Assembly (NCBI RefSeq): GCF_030332225.1 | Contig: NZ_JAOWIF010000028.1 | Location: 992,001-1,056,000 of the forward strand | Length of the DNA: 64,000 bases | Origin: Citrobacter sp. Cu233 | GTDB lineage: Bacteria > Pseudomonadota > Gammaproteobacteria > Enterobacterales > Enterobacteriaceae | Direction: 5' to 3' | In this document: positions 17,191 through 26,461 of the stretch, one piece after another | How positions within the stretch are numbered: position 1 is the first letter of the stretch | Layout of the letters: every line of letters begins with the position of its first letter | Translations under genes and position numbers: made by a program | Notes under the pieces: model-generated | The model's input: only the letters and a program-made list of their open reading frames with translations | Told to the model about the DNA's origin: nothing | The model's database searches: none

Positions 17191-19904
17191 TGAATAGCGA
17201 ACAAAAATCTCTCACTCAGGGTTGGGCTGCTATCGCTCAGGGATGCCTGGACGCACTCGGATGGGTCGACAACGTACGCCCCGGTTCACGTCGTTTAGAC
17301 AACGAAGCAGACAAACTCAACTTGAGTTTGCTGCGTACGAGGAATCTGGCCAATAGCCTGACTCAGGTTGCCAAAACACCGATGACCGTCGGTTTTTTCG
17401 GTATTTCTCAGGCAGGGAAATCGTACCTCATTTCAGCGCTCGCTGCTGGTAGCAATGGGTCGCTGGAAGCACTCTACGGCGAAAGGCGTGTTGACTTTAT
17501 CAAAGAGGTAAACCCTGTCGGCGGAGGTAAAGAAGCGACGGGGCTGGTCACTCGCTTTACCCGTCAGGCGCCTGCCGCGCCGGCTGGATACCCAGTGCCG
17601 TTGCGCCTGTTCAGTGAAATCGATTTGGCTAAGATTCTGGCCAACGCCTGGTTTAACGACTTCAACCATGAGCAATTGAGCTATCAGCTTGACCAAAGCC
17701 GGGTTGAAGAGCACCTGCGCCCATTCCTGCAGCGTGCTGTGCAGGTTCAGGAATATAACGGCGTCAGCCAGGAAGATGTCGTCGCCTTGTGGGATTACCT
17801 TAACGCCTCCTTTAAAAAGTCAGTTGAGAAGCTTGAACACGCCTGGTGGCCGCAGGTGTTGAAAATTGCCCCGACGCTGAGCCCAAATGATCGTGCAGAG
17901 CTCTTTTCCCTGTTGTGGGGAGAACAGCCGGCTCTCACCGAAACCTACCGTTCATTAGCCAATGTACTGGCGAAACTGAACCATACCCGGATGGTATTTG
18001 CCCCGCTGGAAACGCTGACTGACCATAGCAGCGGCAGCATCATGAACGTAGATAGCCTGAACAGGTTGGGCTCCAACCAGGATCGCAACGTTGAGATCCG
18101 TTATTGGAAAGAAGAACAACAAATTGGTAGCGCCAACTTAACGCAGGCGGAACTGGCGGCCTTAACCACAGAGCTGATTTTCCCTCTGGCAGAAGTTGAA
18201 ACCAACAGCGTTGTAGAACAGGTTGATCTGCTCGACTTCCCTGGCTATCGCGGTCGTCTCAAGATCACCGCACTTGAACAGGCTGGCCGGGATGGACTTA
18301 ACGCGATTTCGCAGCTCCTGCTTCGCGGAAAAGTTGCTTACCTGTTCGAACGCTATACCGATAACCAGGAAATGAATGCGCTTGTCGTATGCGCCAGCTC
18401 AGCCAAACAGAGCGACGTTGCTGATGTGGGCCCGGTATTAAACCGCTGGGTAGAGAAAACCCAGGGTAAGAGTGCCGAAGAGCGCGGGGGCCGCAACCCG
18501 GGTTTGTTCTGGGCAATCACCATGTGTGATATGCGTATCGTCAACAGCCTGCAACATACCGAAAGCCAGTTAAAAGAAGGCTGGGAAGGTATGATGCACA
18601 TGACTTTACTGGAGCGTTTCTCGAACTATGAATGGCTTTCACAATGGGCACCCAACCAGCCTTTCAACAACTGTTTCCTGGTACGCAAACCCGGGCTTGA
18701 TAACCCTTTCCTGAGACTTGAAGGTGATGCCGGGCAGGAGAGACTCCAGGAAGTGGGTATCAGCGATCGTTACCGCGATGTACTCGATACTATGGGCAGC
18801 ACCTTCGTCTGCGGAAAACATGTGAATAAACATGTTGCAGAACCGAAAGCAGCCTGGCAGGCAATGCTCGAACTCAACGACGGTGGAATGTCTCGCCTGA
18901 CGAAAGCACTGCGCGGCGTCGCCCATCTCGACTTCAAGCTAAAACGTTTACAGCAACAACTGCTGCAATGTCGCATGGAAACCGGCGATCAACGTCTTGG
19001 CCGGTGGTACGAAAAAGACGGTGATGGGCAGATTGTGAAAAAACAAGCAATTGCCAAAGAGTTATGGCAGGGCTTGTCTGCATGTTCCCACAGTATGGGG
19101 GAACTTATCGAACGCCTGGTTCTGCCGACTCAGGAGCTCAACAACATTTATTTGAGTATTCGCGACCTCGAGCAGGCACCGCAAAACGAAGGCGAAAGCC
19201 CGACCATCAATGCTTTCGCAACCAGTCCGTTTGGTGGTAATCCGTTCGCTGATAACCCCTTTGCCAGCGATCCCTTTGCGACTACCCCTGTTGAAACCGC
19301 CGTTGTTGATGCGCCAGCAACTGCTGCAGCGGAACGCGTAGGCCAGGATGATGATTTCGCGCATCAGGCCTTTAAAGCCTGGGTAGCCCACCTACGGGAG
19401 TTGCCGCAGCAACCGTTGCAGTGGCGTCAACTGGGCATGAGCAGTGAGCTGATTAATCAACTCAGCGAAGAGCTAATCACCGCCGCCACACGTTTGGATT
19501 TGGAAGGGACATTGAAACATGCCCTGGCGGGTCAAGAGCAGGCTGAAACAACTCGCGTACACATGCGAGCACGTCAGGTTTTACGCGCTCAACTGACCAT
19601 TCGTGATTTTATTGCCTGGTTTGGTTATCTCGCCCTGCCAGCAGACAAGGTACCCAACAGCTATGTTGGCGAGAAAAACAAAGTGTTTCTGCGTCAGAAG
19701 CAGCTCGCTAACGATGAGTTGCCACAACTCGCCGCCGTTGCACCACAGCCCGGCGTTTCCTATCTGGGTGACTGGCTTTCTGCTTTGATGAGCGTTGTCC
19801 TGGACAATGCGGGTCATAGCGCCACACGGGATATTTCCTTCGAACAGAATCGTCAACTTGGTCAGATTATCAGCCAATTGAAACAAGAGAACATGCCATG
19901 CTAG
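17190..19904 (+). CDS. srfC: SrfC: large dynamin-like GTPase family protein
   Basis: The 904-residue protein has a P-loop GFFGISQAGKSYLISAL (about 68-84), a G3-like DLLDFPGYRGR (about 346-356) and a G4-like TMCD (about 443). This agrees with the SrfC family of large P-loop GTPase-like proteins. The middle and C-terminal parts are mostly helical. Around residues 680-705 sits a four-unit tandem motif, SPFGG, NPFAD, NPFAS, DPFAT, in a probably flexible linker. No signal peptide or membrane helix. The ATG overlaps the srfB stop, and the end overlaps the next gene by 7 bp. It probably works with SrfB as a nucleotide-dependent cytoplasmic pair. The gene name comes from Salmonella; toxin activity has been described for srfABC of an insect-pathogenic Xenorhabdus, which need not apply here. 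Confidence 0.82.
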   Translation: MNSEQKSLTQGWAAIAQGCLDALGWVDNVRPGSRRLDNEADKLNLSLLRTRNLANSLTQVAKTPMTVGFFGISQAGKSYLISALAAGSNGSLEALYGERRVDFIKEVNPVGGGKEATGLVTRFTRQAPAAPAGYPVPLRLFSEIDLAKILANAWFNDFNHEQLSYQLDQSRVEEHLRPFLQRAVQVQEYNGVSQEDVVALWDYLNASFKKSVEKLEHAWWPQVLKIAPTLSPNDRAELFSLLWGEQPALTETYRSLANVLAKLNHTRMVFAPLETLTDHSSGSIMNVDSLNRLGSNQDRNVEIRYWKEEQQIGSANLTQAELAALTTELIFPLAEVETNSVVEQVDLLDFPGYRGRLKITALEQAGRDGLNAISQLLLRGKVAYLFERYTDNQEMNALVVCASSAKQSDVADVGPVLNRWVEKTQGKSAEERGGRNPGLFWAITMCDMRIVNSLQHTESQLKEGWEGMMHMTLLERFSNYEWLSQWAPNQPFNNCFLVRKPGLDNPFLRLEGDAGQERLQEVGISDRYRDVLDTMGSTFVCGKHVNKHVAEPKAAWQAMLELNDGGMSRLTKALRGVAHLDFKLKRLQQQLLQCRMETGDQRLGRWYEKDGDGQIVKKQAIAKELWQGLSACSHSMGELIERLVLPTQELNNIYLSIRDLEQAPQNEGESPTINAFATSPFGGNPFADNPFASDPFATTPVETAVVDAPATAAAERVGQDDDFAHQAFKAWVAHLRELPQQPLQWRQLGMSSELINQLSEELITAATRLDLEGTLKHALAGQEQAETTRVHMRARQVLRAQLTIRDFIAWFGYLALPADKVPNSYVGEKNKVFLRQKQLANDELPQLAAVAPQPGVSYLGDWLSALMSVVLDNAGHSATRDISFEQNRQLGQIISQLKQENMPC

Positions 19905-20911
19905 CTAAAATCATCGCCTGCCAGCCGGCAGAGCCAGGTACTGCACAATTGATGGTCCGCCTGCGTGGTGAAACCGCAATATTGACTAATCTGACCTTTA
20001 CTCTGTGCAATAACGAGCAGAACTACCTGCAACCCGATGGCAGTTGGAGCCCGGCGCAACACTGGTTTACCATGAACGGTGGTTATGCGTTAAATAATGG
20101 TAGCGGTTTTCGTATTGGCCCAACATTGCTTGACCCATTGCTGGCGACGGCAAGCCAGGTACAAATTCAGATCAAGTTGGATTCTGGAGAAACACGCAAT
20201 ACCACGTTACAGCTGGTGCGCGACGAACTGCTCTCTTCTGAAGCAAGAGGTGAAACAGGTAACTATAGCGGCAGCAGCATGCTGGCTACTCCAGAAGTTC
20301 CTTCTGAGCCCGTCATTGCGACAGAAACCGTTGTTGCCCCTGAACCTGTAGAGCCGGTAATTCATACTGAAGCGAGAACTCCGGCGAAATCGGGGTCCTC
20401 CCGCCTTCCTGTTATAGGCGCGGCAATACTGGCATTAGTCGTGATAGCTGGTGCACTGTGGTGGTTTTTAGGCCGGGATAAATCACCGGAAGTCCCTCCC
20501 GTTGAACAAACACAGCAAGAAACACCGGCGTCTGCACCCGCCGCCGCACCAGAGCCTGTCGCTCATAGCACCTGTTCTGCACAGGGTTTGAACAGCCAGA
20601 ACGAGCTTGATTTCGTCCAGAGCTGCGTTCAGGAAAAACTCGACAGTGACAAACTGCTGACCATTATCCAGGCCGCAAAAGAGGCTAAAAAATGTGGTGT
20701 TGCACAGCGTCTGTATGCTAACCGTGCCCAGGGTGGCGATACCAAAATCGCGCTCGTGTACGCAGGTGAATACGACCCGAAATACCACCAGCCAAGTGAA
20801 TGTTTCAAAACACCGGATAAAGATACTGCAGCATATTGGTACGAAACAGTTCTGCAAACGGAGCCTGACAACCAAACAGCCAAACAGCGCCTTGAGGAGC
20901 TAGGAAAATGA
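19898..20911 (+). CDS. Single-pass membrane protein with C-terminal cysteine-rich repeat domain
   Basis: The 337-residue protein overlaps srfC at its start and the VWA gene at its end. The N-domain (1-110) looks beta-rich (IGPTLLDPLLATASQVQIQI). A Pro/Glu/Val linker (130-165) precedes a membrane helix (about 170-192, LPVIGAAILALVVIAGALWW). A second Pro/Ala linker follows, then a C-terminal domain (225-337) with four cysteines and helical repeats (CGVAQRLYANRAQGGDTKIA, AAYWYETVLQTEPDN) that resemble Sel1/TPR units. With the N-terminus inside, the repeat domain is periplasmic. This is the same plan as SrfA and the TerD-like protein, but its N-domain is unrelated. A scaffold linking the cytoplasmic SrfB/SrfC to exported partners is an inference. 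Confidence 0.7.
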   Translation: MLAKIIACQPAEPGTAQLMVRLRGETAILTNLTFTLCNNEQNYLQPDGSWSPAQHWFTMNGGYALNNGSGFRIGPTLLDPLLATASQVQIQIKLDSGETRNTTLQLVRDELLSSEARGETGNYSGSSMLATPEVPSEPVIATETVVAPEPVEPVIHTEARTPAKSGSSRLPVIGAAILALVVIAGALWWFLGRDKSPEVPPVEQTQQETPASAPAAAPEPVAHSTCSAQGLNSQNELDFVQSCVQEKLDSDKLLTIIQAAKEAKKCGVAQRLYANRAQGGDTKIALVYAGEYDPKYHQPSECFKTPDKDTAAYWYETVLQTEPDNQTAKQRLEELGK

Positions 20912-22869
20912 CCTGGAATCCGATGAGTCGTCTGGCTCTGCCATTATGTGGTCTGTTGCTCAGCGGGCATGTATTTGCCGCTGATGGCGACAAACCTCTG
21001 CTCCAGGAAGGTAAGAAAACGTTATATCAACGTGTTCTCACTACCCCGGGCTGCAAACTTGGGACTGCCGCAGGTGATGATAAAGGTCAGCTACAGCCGG
21101 CCTTCAGCAGCCTGTATGTTTATCAAAAAGAAGATGCAAACGGCCAGAGCTGGCTTAAGGTCGGGCCGGATAGCTTTGGTAAAACTATAGGCTGGTTACC
21201 AAAGTCATGTACCGTCGACTGGAAAATGCAGCTCACATTGGCATTTACCAACCCGGCAAACCGTGACCGTTTGCTGTTCTTTAAAGAGAGAAAAAGCCTT
21301 GATGATATTCTCTCTGCCCCCGATCCCGTATCGCTGGTTGCCCCACTTCGCGCCAAGTTAAAACGGGATGGCCACGCCGAAGGTATTCAGGCTGAAGAGC
21401 CTGAATATTTTGTCGATCTGCAAAAGCAGTTTTATCTGCTGCCAATCCTGAGCGGCGAAGAGGTCATGACCGAAGATGGCTTCTATACTCGCCTGCTTAA
21501 CGTAGCCTCCGTCAGTAAAGCTGAAACGGCTAAAAAACAAGAAGATAACGTAAATCAATTGAAAGGGTTTAACGCCTCGGTGGTCTTCGTTATTGACTCA
21601 ACCATTTCAATGGGGCCTTACATTGAACGCACCAAAGAAGCGGTTAATAAGATCTATGGCAAGATCAAACAAGAGCATCTGGATGGGCAGGTTAAGTTTG
21701 GGTTGATCTCATTTCGCTCAAATACCAAAGCCGTTCCGGGCCTTGAGTACCGCACAAAGATTTACGCAGATCCTAACCATGTGAAAGATGGTACGGATTT
21801 CCTGAAGAAAGTCGCTGATTTAAAAGAAGCGAAAGTCTCCAGTTCTCTGTATGACGAGGATGCGTATTCCGGCGTGCTATCAGCTATTGATGACATTGAC
21901 TGGAGCCCGTTTGGCGCTCGTTACATGGTCCTGATTACCGATGCAGGTGCTATTGACGGTAGCAACAAGCTGTCAGGTACCGGTCTGGATGCCAGCCAGC
22001 TTCGCCTTGAGGCGGGTAACCGCGGTATTGCTATCTATACGCTGCACCTAAAAACATCAGGCGGCAAAGATAACCATGCCAAAGCCGAAAGCCAGTACCG
22101 CGATCTCTCCAATTTTGACAGCACCCAGTCCAACCTTTACCAGGCCGTAAATGCCGGTGATATCAAGATGTTTGGCCAGCAGGTAGATGCGCTAGCCTCC
22201 GCCATTACTGAGCAGGTTAAATCCGCTTACATGGGTGATGCTGCGATTGGTAGTGCGCTTTACGCGAAAGACGATGGACAGAAACTGACACCGGAACAAA
22301 AGCTGCTTCAGGATACGGCATTAATTGGACATGCCATGCAGTTGGCCTATCTGGGTAAGCGTAACAGCACACAAGCCCCGTTAGTCTTTCAGGCATGGAT
22401 TAGCGACCGCGACCTGATTAAGCAAAACATTCCTACCACCGACGTTCGTGTTCTCTTGACCAAAGGTCAGCTAAGCGACTTAAGCGATGCTGTCAGCCAG
22501 ATCCTTAAAGCAGCAAATGAGGGGATGATCTCACCGACCAAAATGTTTGAGCAACTGCGAACTGTTGCGGCAACCATGGGTGCTGATCCTAACCAGCTGA
22601 AACAACAGGACAATGCCCGCATTGGCGATCTGGGGGTACTGGGAGAATATCTGGCCGATCTTCCCTATAAGAGCGATGTCCTGAACCTCGACGAAGAGAC
22701 CTGGAAAAGCTGGGATGGATTGTCACAGGAGAAATTTATCCGCACGCTGTCATCCAAACTGCGTCATTACCAAAAATATAACGCCGATGTTGATCGCTGG
22801 GTTGAGCTGGCAAAAGGAAGCGATCCGCGCGATCGCGTTTATCCCATCCCGCTGGAAATGATGCCCTGA
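20908..22869 (+). CDS. Exported VWA-domain protein
   Basis: A Sec signal peptide (MTWNPMSRLALPLCGLLLSG, cleavage after VFA) precedes 628 mature residues. Residues 30-100 look like an SH3-type domain (GKKTLYQRVLTTPGCKLG, WLKVGPDSFGKTIGWLPKSC). From about 222 a von Willebrand A domain follows (NASVVFVIDSTISMGPYIER, YMVLITDAGAIDG). The metal site reads D-S-T-I-S, that is DxTxS with Thr at the middle position in place of the usual Ser. The C-terminal 220 residues are helical and unassigned. VWA proteins bind partners through a metal ion, and this one should act in the periplasm. Its ATG overlaps the previous gene and its TGA overlaps the ABC ATPase start, so dosage is coupled to the transporter. 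Confidence 0.82.
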   Translation: MTWNPMSRLALPLCGLLLSGHVFAADGDKPLLQEGKKTLYQRVLTTPGCKLGTAAGDDKGQLQPAFSSLYVYQKEDANGQSWLKVGPDSFGKTIGWLPKSCTVDWKMQLTLAFTNPANRDRLLFFKERKSLDDILSAPDPVSLVAPLRAKLKRDGHAEGIQAEEPEYFVDLQKQFYLLPILSGEEVMTEDGFYTRLLNVASVSKAETAKKQEDNVNQLKGFNASVVFVIDSTISMGPYIERTKEAVNKIYGKIKQEHLDGQVKFGLISFRSNTKAVPGLEYRTKIYADPNHVKDGTDFLKKVADLKEAKVSSSLYDEDAYSGVLSAIDDIDWSPFGARYMVLITDAGAIDGSNKLSGTGLDASQLRLEAGNRGIAIYTLHLKTSGGKDNHAKAESQYRDLSNFDSTQSNLYQAVNAGDIKMFGQQVDALASAITEQVKSAYMGDAAIGSALYAKDDGQKLTPEQKLLQDTALIGHAMQLAYLGKRNSTQAPLVFQAWISDRDLIKQNIPTTDVRVLLTKGQLSDLSDAVSQILKAANEGMISPTKMFEQLRTVAATMGADPNQLKQQDNARIGDLGVLGEYLADLPYKSDVLNLDEETWKSWDGLSQEKFIRTLSSKLRHYQKYNADVDRWVELAKGSDPRDRVYPIPLEMMP

Positions 22870-23594
22870 TGCTGCGCATAGAAGAGTTGTGCGTTGTTCG
22901 TGGTCAGGGCAGCCATGCTCACCGGGTTTACCTGCCGCAGCTCACGCTGCGGTCAGGCCAGGTGGTCGCGGTCACAGGTGAAAGTGGATGTGGTAAAAGC
23001 ACGCTACTGGAAGCCATCGGCTTATTACTGCAGCCCAGTAAAATCGGGTGCTTTGAGCTGGACGAAGGTGCACAGCAATTTGATATCGCAACGCTGATAA
23101 AGGATGAACAACATAATGAACTGGCGGGTATTCGCGCCCGCCAGCTTGGCTTTGTGTTGCAAAATGGGGGGTTGCTTCCCTATCTGAGCGTCAAAGATAA
23201 CATCCTTCTGCCGTGCCAGTTGCTGGGATTACGCCCCGACAACGCGCTGCTGGACAGAGTAATCGATGCCCTCAAACTTGCGCCATTATTGGCCAAATAT
23301 CCAACGCAGTTGTCGTTTGGTGAACGACAGAGAACCGCTTTCGCACGTGCGATATTGCACCGTCCAAAGCTGGTACTGGCGGATGAACCAACAGCCGCAC
23401 TTGATCCCTACAACGCAAAGAAATTATTTAGCCTGTTTATTGAGTTGGTCCGCCAGGAAGGCATGATGGCGCTGATTGTTTGCCACGACTGGCCACTGGT
23501 ACAACATTTCAATTTACCCTGTTTAACTGCCCAGCCTGAACCGTTAGTGGCATCGTCGAAGCACGAACAGGGAGGAACCTATTTTGTCCTTTAA
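22869..23594 (+). CDS. ABC transporter ATPase (MacB/LolD-type)
   Basis: The 241-residue ATPase has Walker A GESGCGKST (about 37-45), a Q-loop in LGFVLQNGGLLPYLS, a signature LSFGERQR (about 147-154, variant of LSGGQ), Walker B LVLADEPTAALDP (about 168-180) and the switch His in LIVCHDW. Length and sequence style fit LolD/MacB-type ATPases, which power mechanotransmission through a periplasm-facing FtsX-like permease rather than classical import. It overlaps the permease gene by 11 bp and the VWA gene by one base. With its partner it probably couples ATP hydrolysis to events in the periplasm, such as moving a lipoprotein or activating the VWA protein. Confidence 0.9.
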   Translation: MLRIEELCVVRGQGSHAHRVYLPQLTLRSGQVVAVTGESGCGKSTLLEAIGLLLQPSKIGCFELDEGAQQFDIATLIKDEQHNELAGIRARQLGFVLQNGGLLPYLSVKDNILLPCQLLGLRPDNALLDRVIDALKLAPLLAKYPTQLSFGERQRTAFARAILHRPKLVLADEPTAALDPYNAKKLFSLFIELVRQEGMMALIVCHDWPLVQHFNLPCLTAQPEPLVASSKHEQGGTYFVL

Positions 23595-24798
23595 CCGAGC
23601 CAGACTGCTGGGCCGCCTGGCTATGCAAGACCTGTGGCACGATCGCATCATTTCTTTTTGCATCGTCTCTTCTCTTGTCGCTGTCATCGCACCTTTATTA
23701 CTTCTTTTCGGTTTGCGTTTTGGGATTGTGAACCAGCTACAAGAAGATCTGGCCAGTGACCCTCGCAACCTGGAAATCCGTATGCTGAGTAGCGGCAGCT
23801 ACAACCAAAACTGGATCGAAGAGTTACGGCAGCGACCCGATGTGGGTTTCGCCATCGGGCAAACGCGTTCGCTAAATACGCTTGCTGACCTGCAAACAGA
23901 CAGCACACATTTCATTGAGAACGCTGAAGTTATTCCAACAGACTCAGGGGACCCTTTACTCAAGTCCCTTGAACTCCATCAGGAAAACGAGGTTGTCATT
24001 ACCCAGGAAGCCGCACGTAAATTAGCGGTCAGTGTCGGTGATTCGCTCTCTTTGCGAGTAAGCAGAATGCTTGATGAACGCCGGGAATGGGGACGAAAAA
24101 GCGTTACCGTCGTGGGGATTTTGCCTGCGACCTATTTTAATCGTGCCGCGATCTTTACCCAGCCTTCGTTATTGCTGGCGCTTGAACATTTCCGCGATGG
24201 CTTTGCGGTAACCGGGTTGGGGGTGGCCAGCGGTGCACAGCTTGACGGTAAACCACCGCTCTACGCACGCGCCAGATTATACGCCCGCGATATTGATCAG
24301 GTTGCCAGCCTTGAGCGCGATCTCCGGGAACAGCGTATCGAAACCACCAGCCGTCTGGCTGATATAGAAAATGTGAAAAGCATCAATCGGGTTTTGGGCA
24401 TTATTTTTAATACCATTGCCGCCACTGCACTGGTTGGCTGTATTGCCTCACTTATTGGCTCATTTATCGCGAATGTTGACCGCAAACGTAAACATATTGC
24501 TGTCCTCCGCCTGCTCGGTTTTACCCGTCCCGCAGTGGGTGCCTATGTGATTTTTCAAGGCTGTCTGCTTAGTCTGGTGGCTTATATCGGCGGCTTTGCG
24601 ATCTACCTTTTAGCCAGTCAGGTCTTTAACCAGGCGTTAGCGGGCAGTCAGGCAACAGGTCAGATGATTTGTAAGATTACCCCGTTGCACGGCCTCGTCG
24701 CTCTGATACTCACCATTGTCGTGGCGACACTGGTCGCCGGCATTGGTGCCTGGCGCGCCATTAATATTGAACCTGCGCAGAGCCTGCGCGAGGCATAA
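23584..24798 (+). CDS. FtsX/MacB/LolCE-type ABC permease
   Basis: The TTG start at 23584 is preceded at seven bases by GGAGGAA and lies inside the end of the ATPase gene. The 404-residue protein has one N-terminal membrane helix (about 22-47), a large periplasmic domain (about 50-275) and three C-terminal helices (about 280-300, 320-345, 370-392), the layout of FtsX, LolC/E and MacB permeases. The segment FIANVDRKRKHIAVLRLLGF after TM2 is the typical coupling-helix region of this family. Together with the ATPase it forms a type VII ABC machine. No periplasmic adaptor or TolC-like gene is in the locus, so a MacAB-TolC efflux role is unlikely. Confidence 0.87.
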   Translation: MSFNRARLLGRLAMQDLWHDRIISFCIVSSLVAVIAPLLLLFGLRFGIVNQLQEDLASDPRNLEIRMLSSGSYNQNWIEELRQRPDVGFAIGQTRSLNTLADLQTDSTHFIENAEVIPTDSGDPLLKSLELHQENEVVITQEAARKLAVSVGDSLSLRVSRMLDERREWGRKSVTVVGILPATYFNRAAIFTQPSLLLALEHFRDGFAVTGLGVASGAQLDGKPPLYARARLYARDIDQVASLERDLREQRIETTSRLADIENVKSINRVLGIIFNTIAATALVGCIASLIGSFIANVDRKRKHIAVLRLLGFTRPAVGAYVIFQGCLLSLVAYIGGFAIYLLASQVFNQALAGSQATGQMICKITPLHGLVALILTIVVATLVAGIGAWRAINIEPAQSLREA

Positions 24799-24846
24799 CC
24801 CATATTCCTACTTGCCCAAGGCATTTATCATTTGCGGAGAACGTTC

Positions 24847-26415
24847 ATGACCCTTACCCCTTCCACATTATCACGCTGGCTGGCGCTGGCTCTGCTGGTG
24901 AAGATGTCGCCCGTGCTGGCCGAACCGTGGGCAGAGAAAATCTATAACCCCAAGCCGGATAGCGAAGATATTATTTTGCCCATGCCCTGTGAAGGTGCCA
25001 TGGTATTCCGTCAGGTAGAGATCCCGGTCTCGGGCCCTCTGGATGATATGCCGATCACCTTAGGAGAAGATGGCGGAGAATGGGGGTTTGTTGAACACAG
25101 TTATCCAACCTTTATCGCCGGTAGCTTTACCGAAAGCAAAAAAAGCAAAGGTCGTTACTATTTGATGGCCAAATATGAACTGACAGCATTGCAATACCAG
25201 GCATTAACCAGCGGTACCTGCCCCACGCCATCACGTAAGTTAAGCATCGCAGAAACCAATATCAGTTGGTTCGATGCGGTAAATTTTGCCGATAAATATA
25301 ACCAGTGGTTACGCACGAATGCTCTCGACAAATTACCGAAAGAGGATGGCAACCCTGGATTTTTACGCCTGCCCACTGAAGTAGAATGGGAATTTGCAGC
25401 ACGCGGCGGCCTCAAGGTAAACAGTGCGGAATTCCGTGATTCCCACTACCCGATGGATGACATGAAAAATTACGAGTGGTATTCCGGTTCGCAGTCCTCT
25501 AACGGCAAAGTACAGCTTATTGGGCTGTTGAACCCTAACCCCCTCGGCCTACACGATATGCTGGGCAACGTCTCTGAGATGATGTTCACCCCGTTCTATC
25601 TCAATAAAATCAACAGACTTCACGGCCAGGCTGGTGGTTTTGTGGTTCGCGGAGGCAGCGTCATCTCGAATGAATCAGAGATCCGTAGCGCGACCCGTAA
25701 AGAAATTAACTACTACGATGAAGCCCATCCTTTCACCAGCAAAACCACCGGATTGCGTCTGGTTCTGGTCTCTCCGACCATTACATCAACAGACCGAGTG
25801 AAACAGCTGGAGAAAAATTGGGCTACTCTCGGTGCAGATAAACCGGGCATAGATAAGAGCAAAGACGCCCCCACAGACACCGCGAAAGCACTGGGAAGCC
25901 TGGCATCAGGCGTTGAAGACACAGAGCTGAAAAAGAAACTGAAGGATCTGGAAAATCAGCTCCGCGCCAGTAATCAGCAACAGCAGGAAGAACGGGCACA
26001 ATCGATCCGCGCCAGCCTTAACCTCGGCTCCTTCCTTTGCACAAAATTGCAGGATGATGGCCGCTTTCTTGACTTCCTCAATCACAACTATGAATTGCTG
26101 TGTAAGGATAAAGATGACAGTGATAAAAATTGCGCGATCCGAAAAACAAAACTGGGCGAGCAAACAGGTCGCCTGCAACAACTGACGAGTTACTACGCCA
26201 GTAGTCTGGTTGATTCAGCCACACTTTATGGTCAGGAAGGTCTGAAACATGAAGTGACGGTTTTCGATCAAATGCTCACCCTGAACAAACGTCTTGCAGG
26301 TCTTAAGCCATTTCTTGCCGCGCACTGGCAGAATCAGCAAAAATATCTGGCAAACGGGAAAATTGATGCCGCCGGGTGGCTGGATACTTGTAAGCAAATT
26401 AAAAGCGGAAATTAA
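24847..26415 (+). CDS. Exported FGE/SUMF1-fold protein without catalytic cysteines
   Basis: ATG 24847 follows GGAGAA at seven bases and gives a Sec signal (MTLTPSTLSRWLALALLVKM, cleavage after VLA). Residues 40-320 have the formylglycine-generating-enzyme fold: YYLMAKYELTALQYQ, ISWFDAVNFADKYNQWL, FLRLPTEVEWEFAARGG, LGLHDMLGNVSEMMF, FVVRGGSVISNESEIRSATR and TGLRLVL. The cysteine pair that modifies sulfatases should lie between the RGGS and GLR motifs; no Cys is present there. It is therefore more likely a structural or binding FGE-like protein than an enzyme. A Gln-rich coiled coil (about 360-395) and a helical C-terminal domain follow. Such domains often travel with VWA and ABC genes in envelope systems. 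The protein should be periplasmic. Confidence 0.8.
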   Translation: MTLTPSTLSRWLALALLVKMSPVLAEPWAEKIYNPKPDSEDIILPMPCEGAMVFRQVEIPVSGPLDDMPITLGEDGGEWGFVEHSYPTFIAGSFTESKKSKGRYYLMAKYELTALQYQALTSGTCPTPSRKLSIAETNISWFDAVNFADKYNQWLRTNALDKLPKEDGNPGFLRLPTEVEWEFAARGGLKVNSAEFRDSHYPMDDMKNYEWYSGSQSSNGKVQLIGLLNPNPLGLHDMLGNVSEMMFTPFYLNKINRLHGQAGGFVVRGGSVISNESEIRSATRKEINYYDEAHPFTSKTTGLRLVLVSPTITSTDRVKQLEKNWATLGADKPGIDKSKDAPTDTAKALGSLASGVEDTELKKKLKDLENQLRASNQQQQEERAQSIRASLNLGSFLCTKLQDDGRFLDFLNHNYELLCKDKDDSDKNCAIRKTKLGEQTGRLQQLTSYYASSLVDSATLYGQEGLKHEVTVFDQMLTLNKRLAGLKPFLAAHWQNQQKYLANGKIDAAGWLDTCKQIKSGN

Positions 26416-26461
26416 TCTCACACAACGATTAAACACACATGTTTATTAAGGAGTGAAGAAC

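Noticed and set aside
22869..24798. ABC pair considered as MacAB-TolC efflux or LolCDE
   Set aside because: No MacA-type adaptor is encoded, and only one permease gene is present with VWA and FGE-like partners, so a separate mechanotransmission role fits better.
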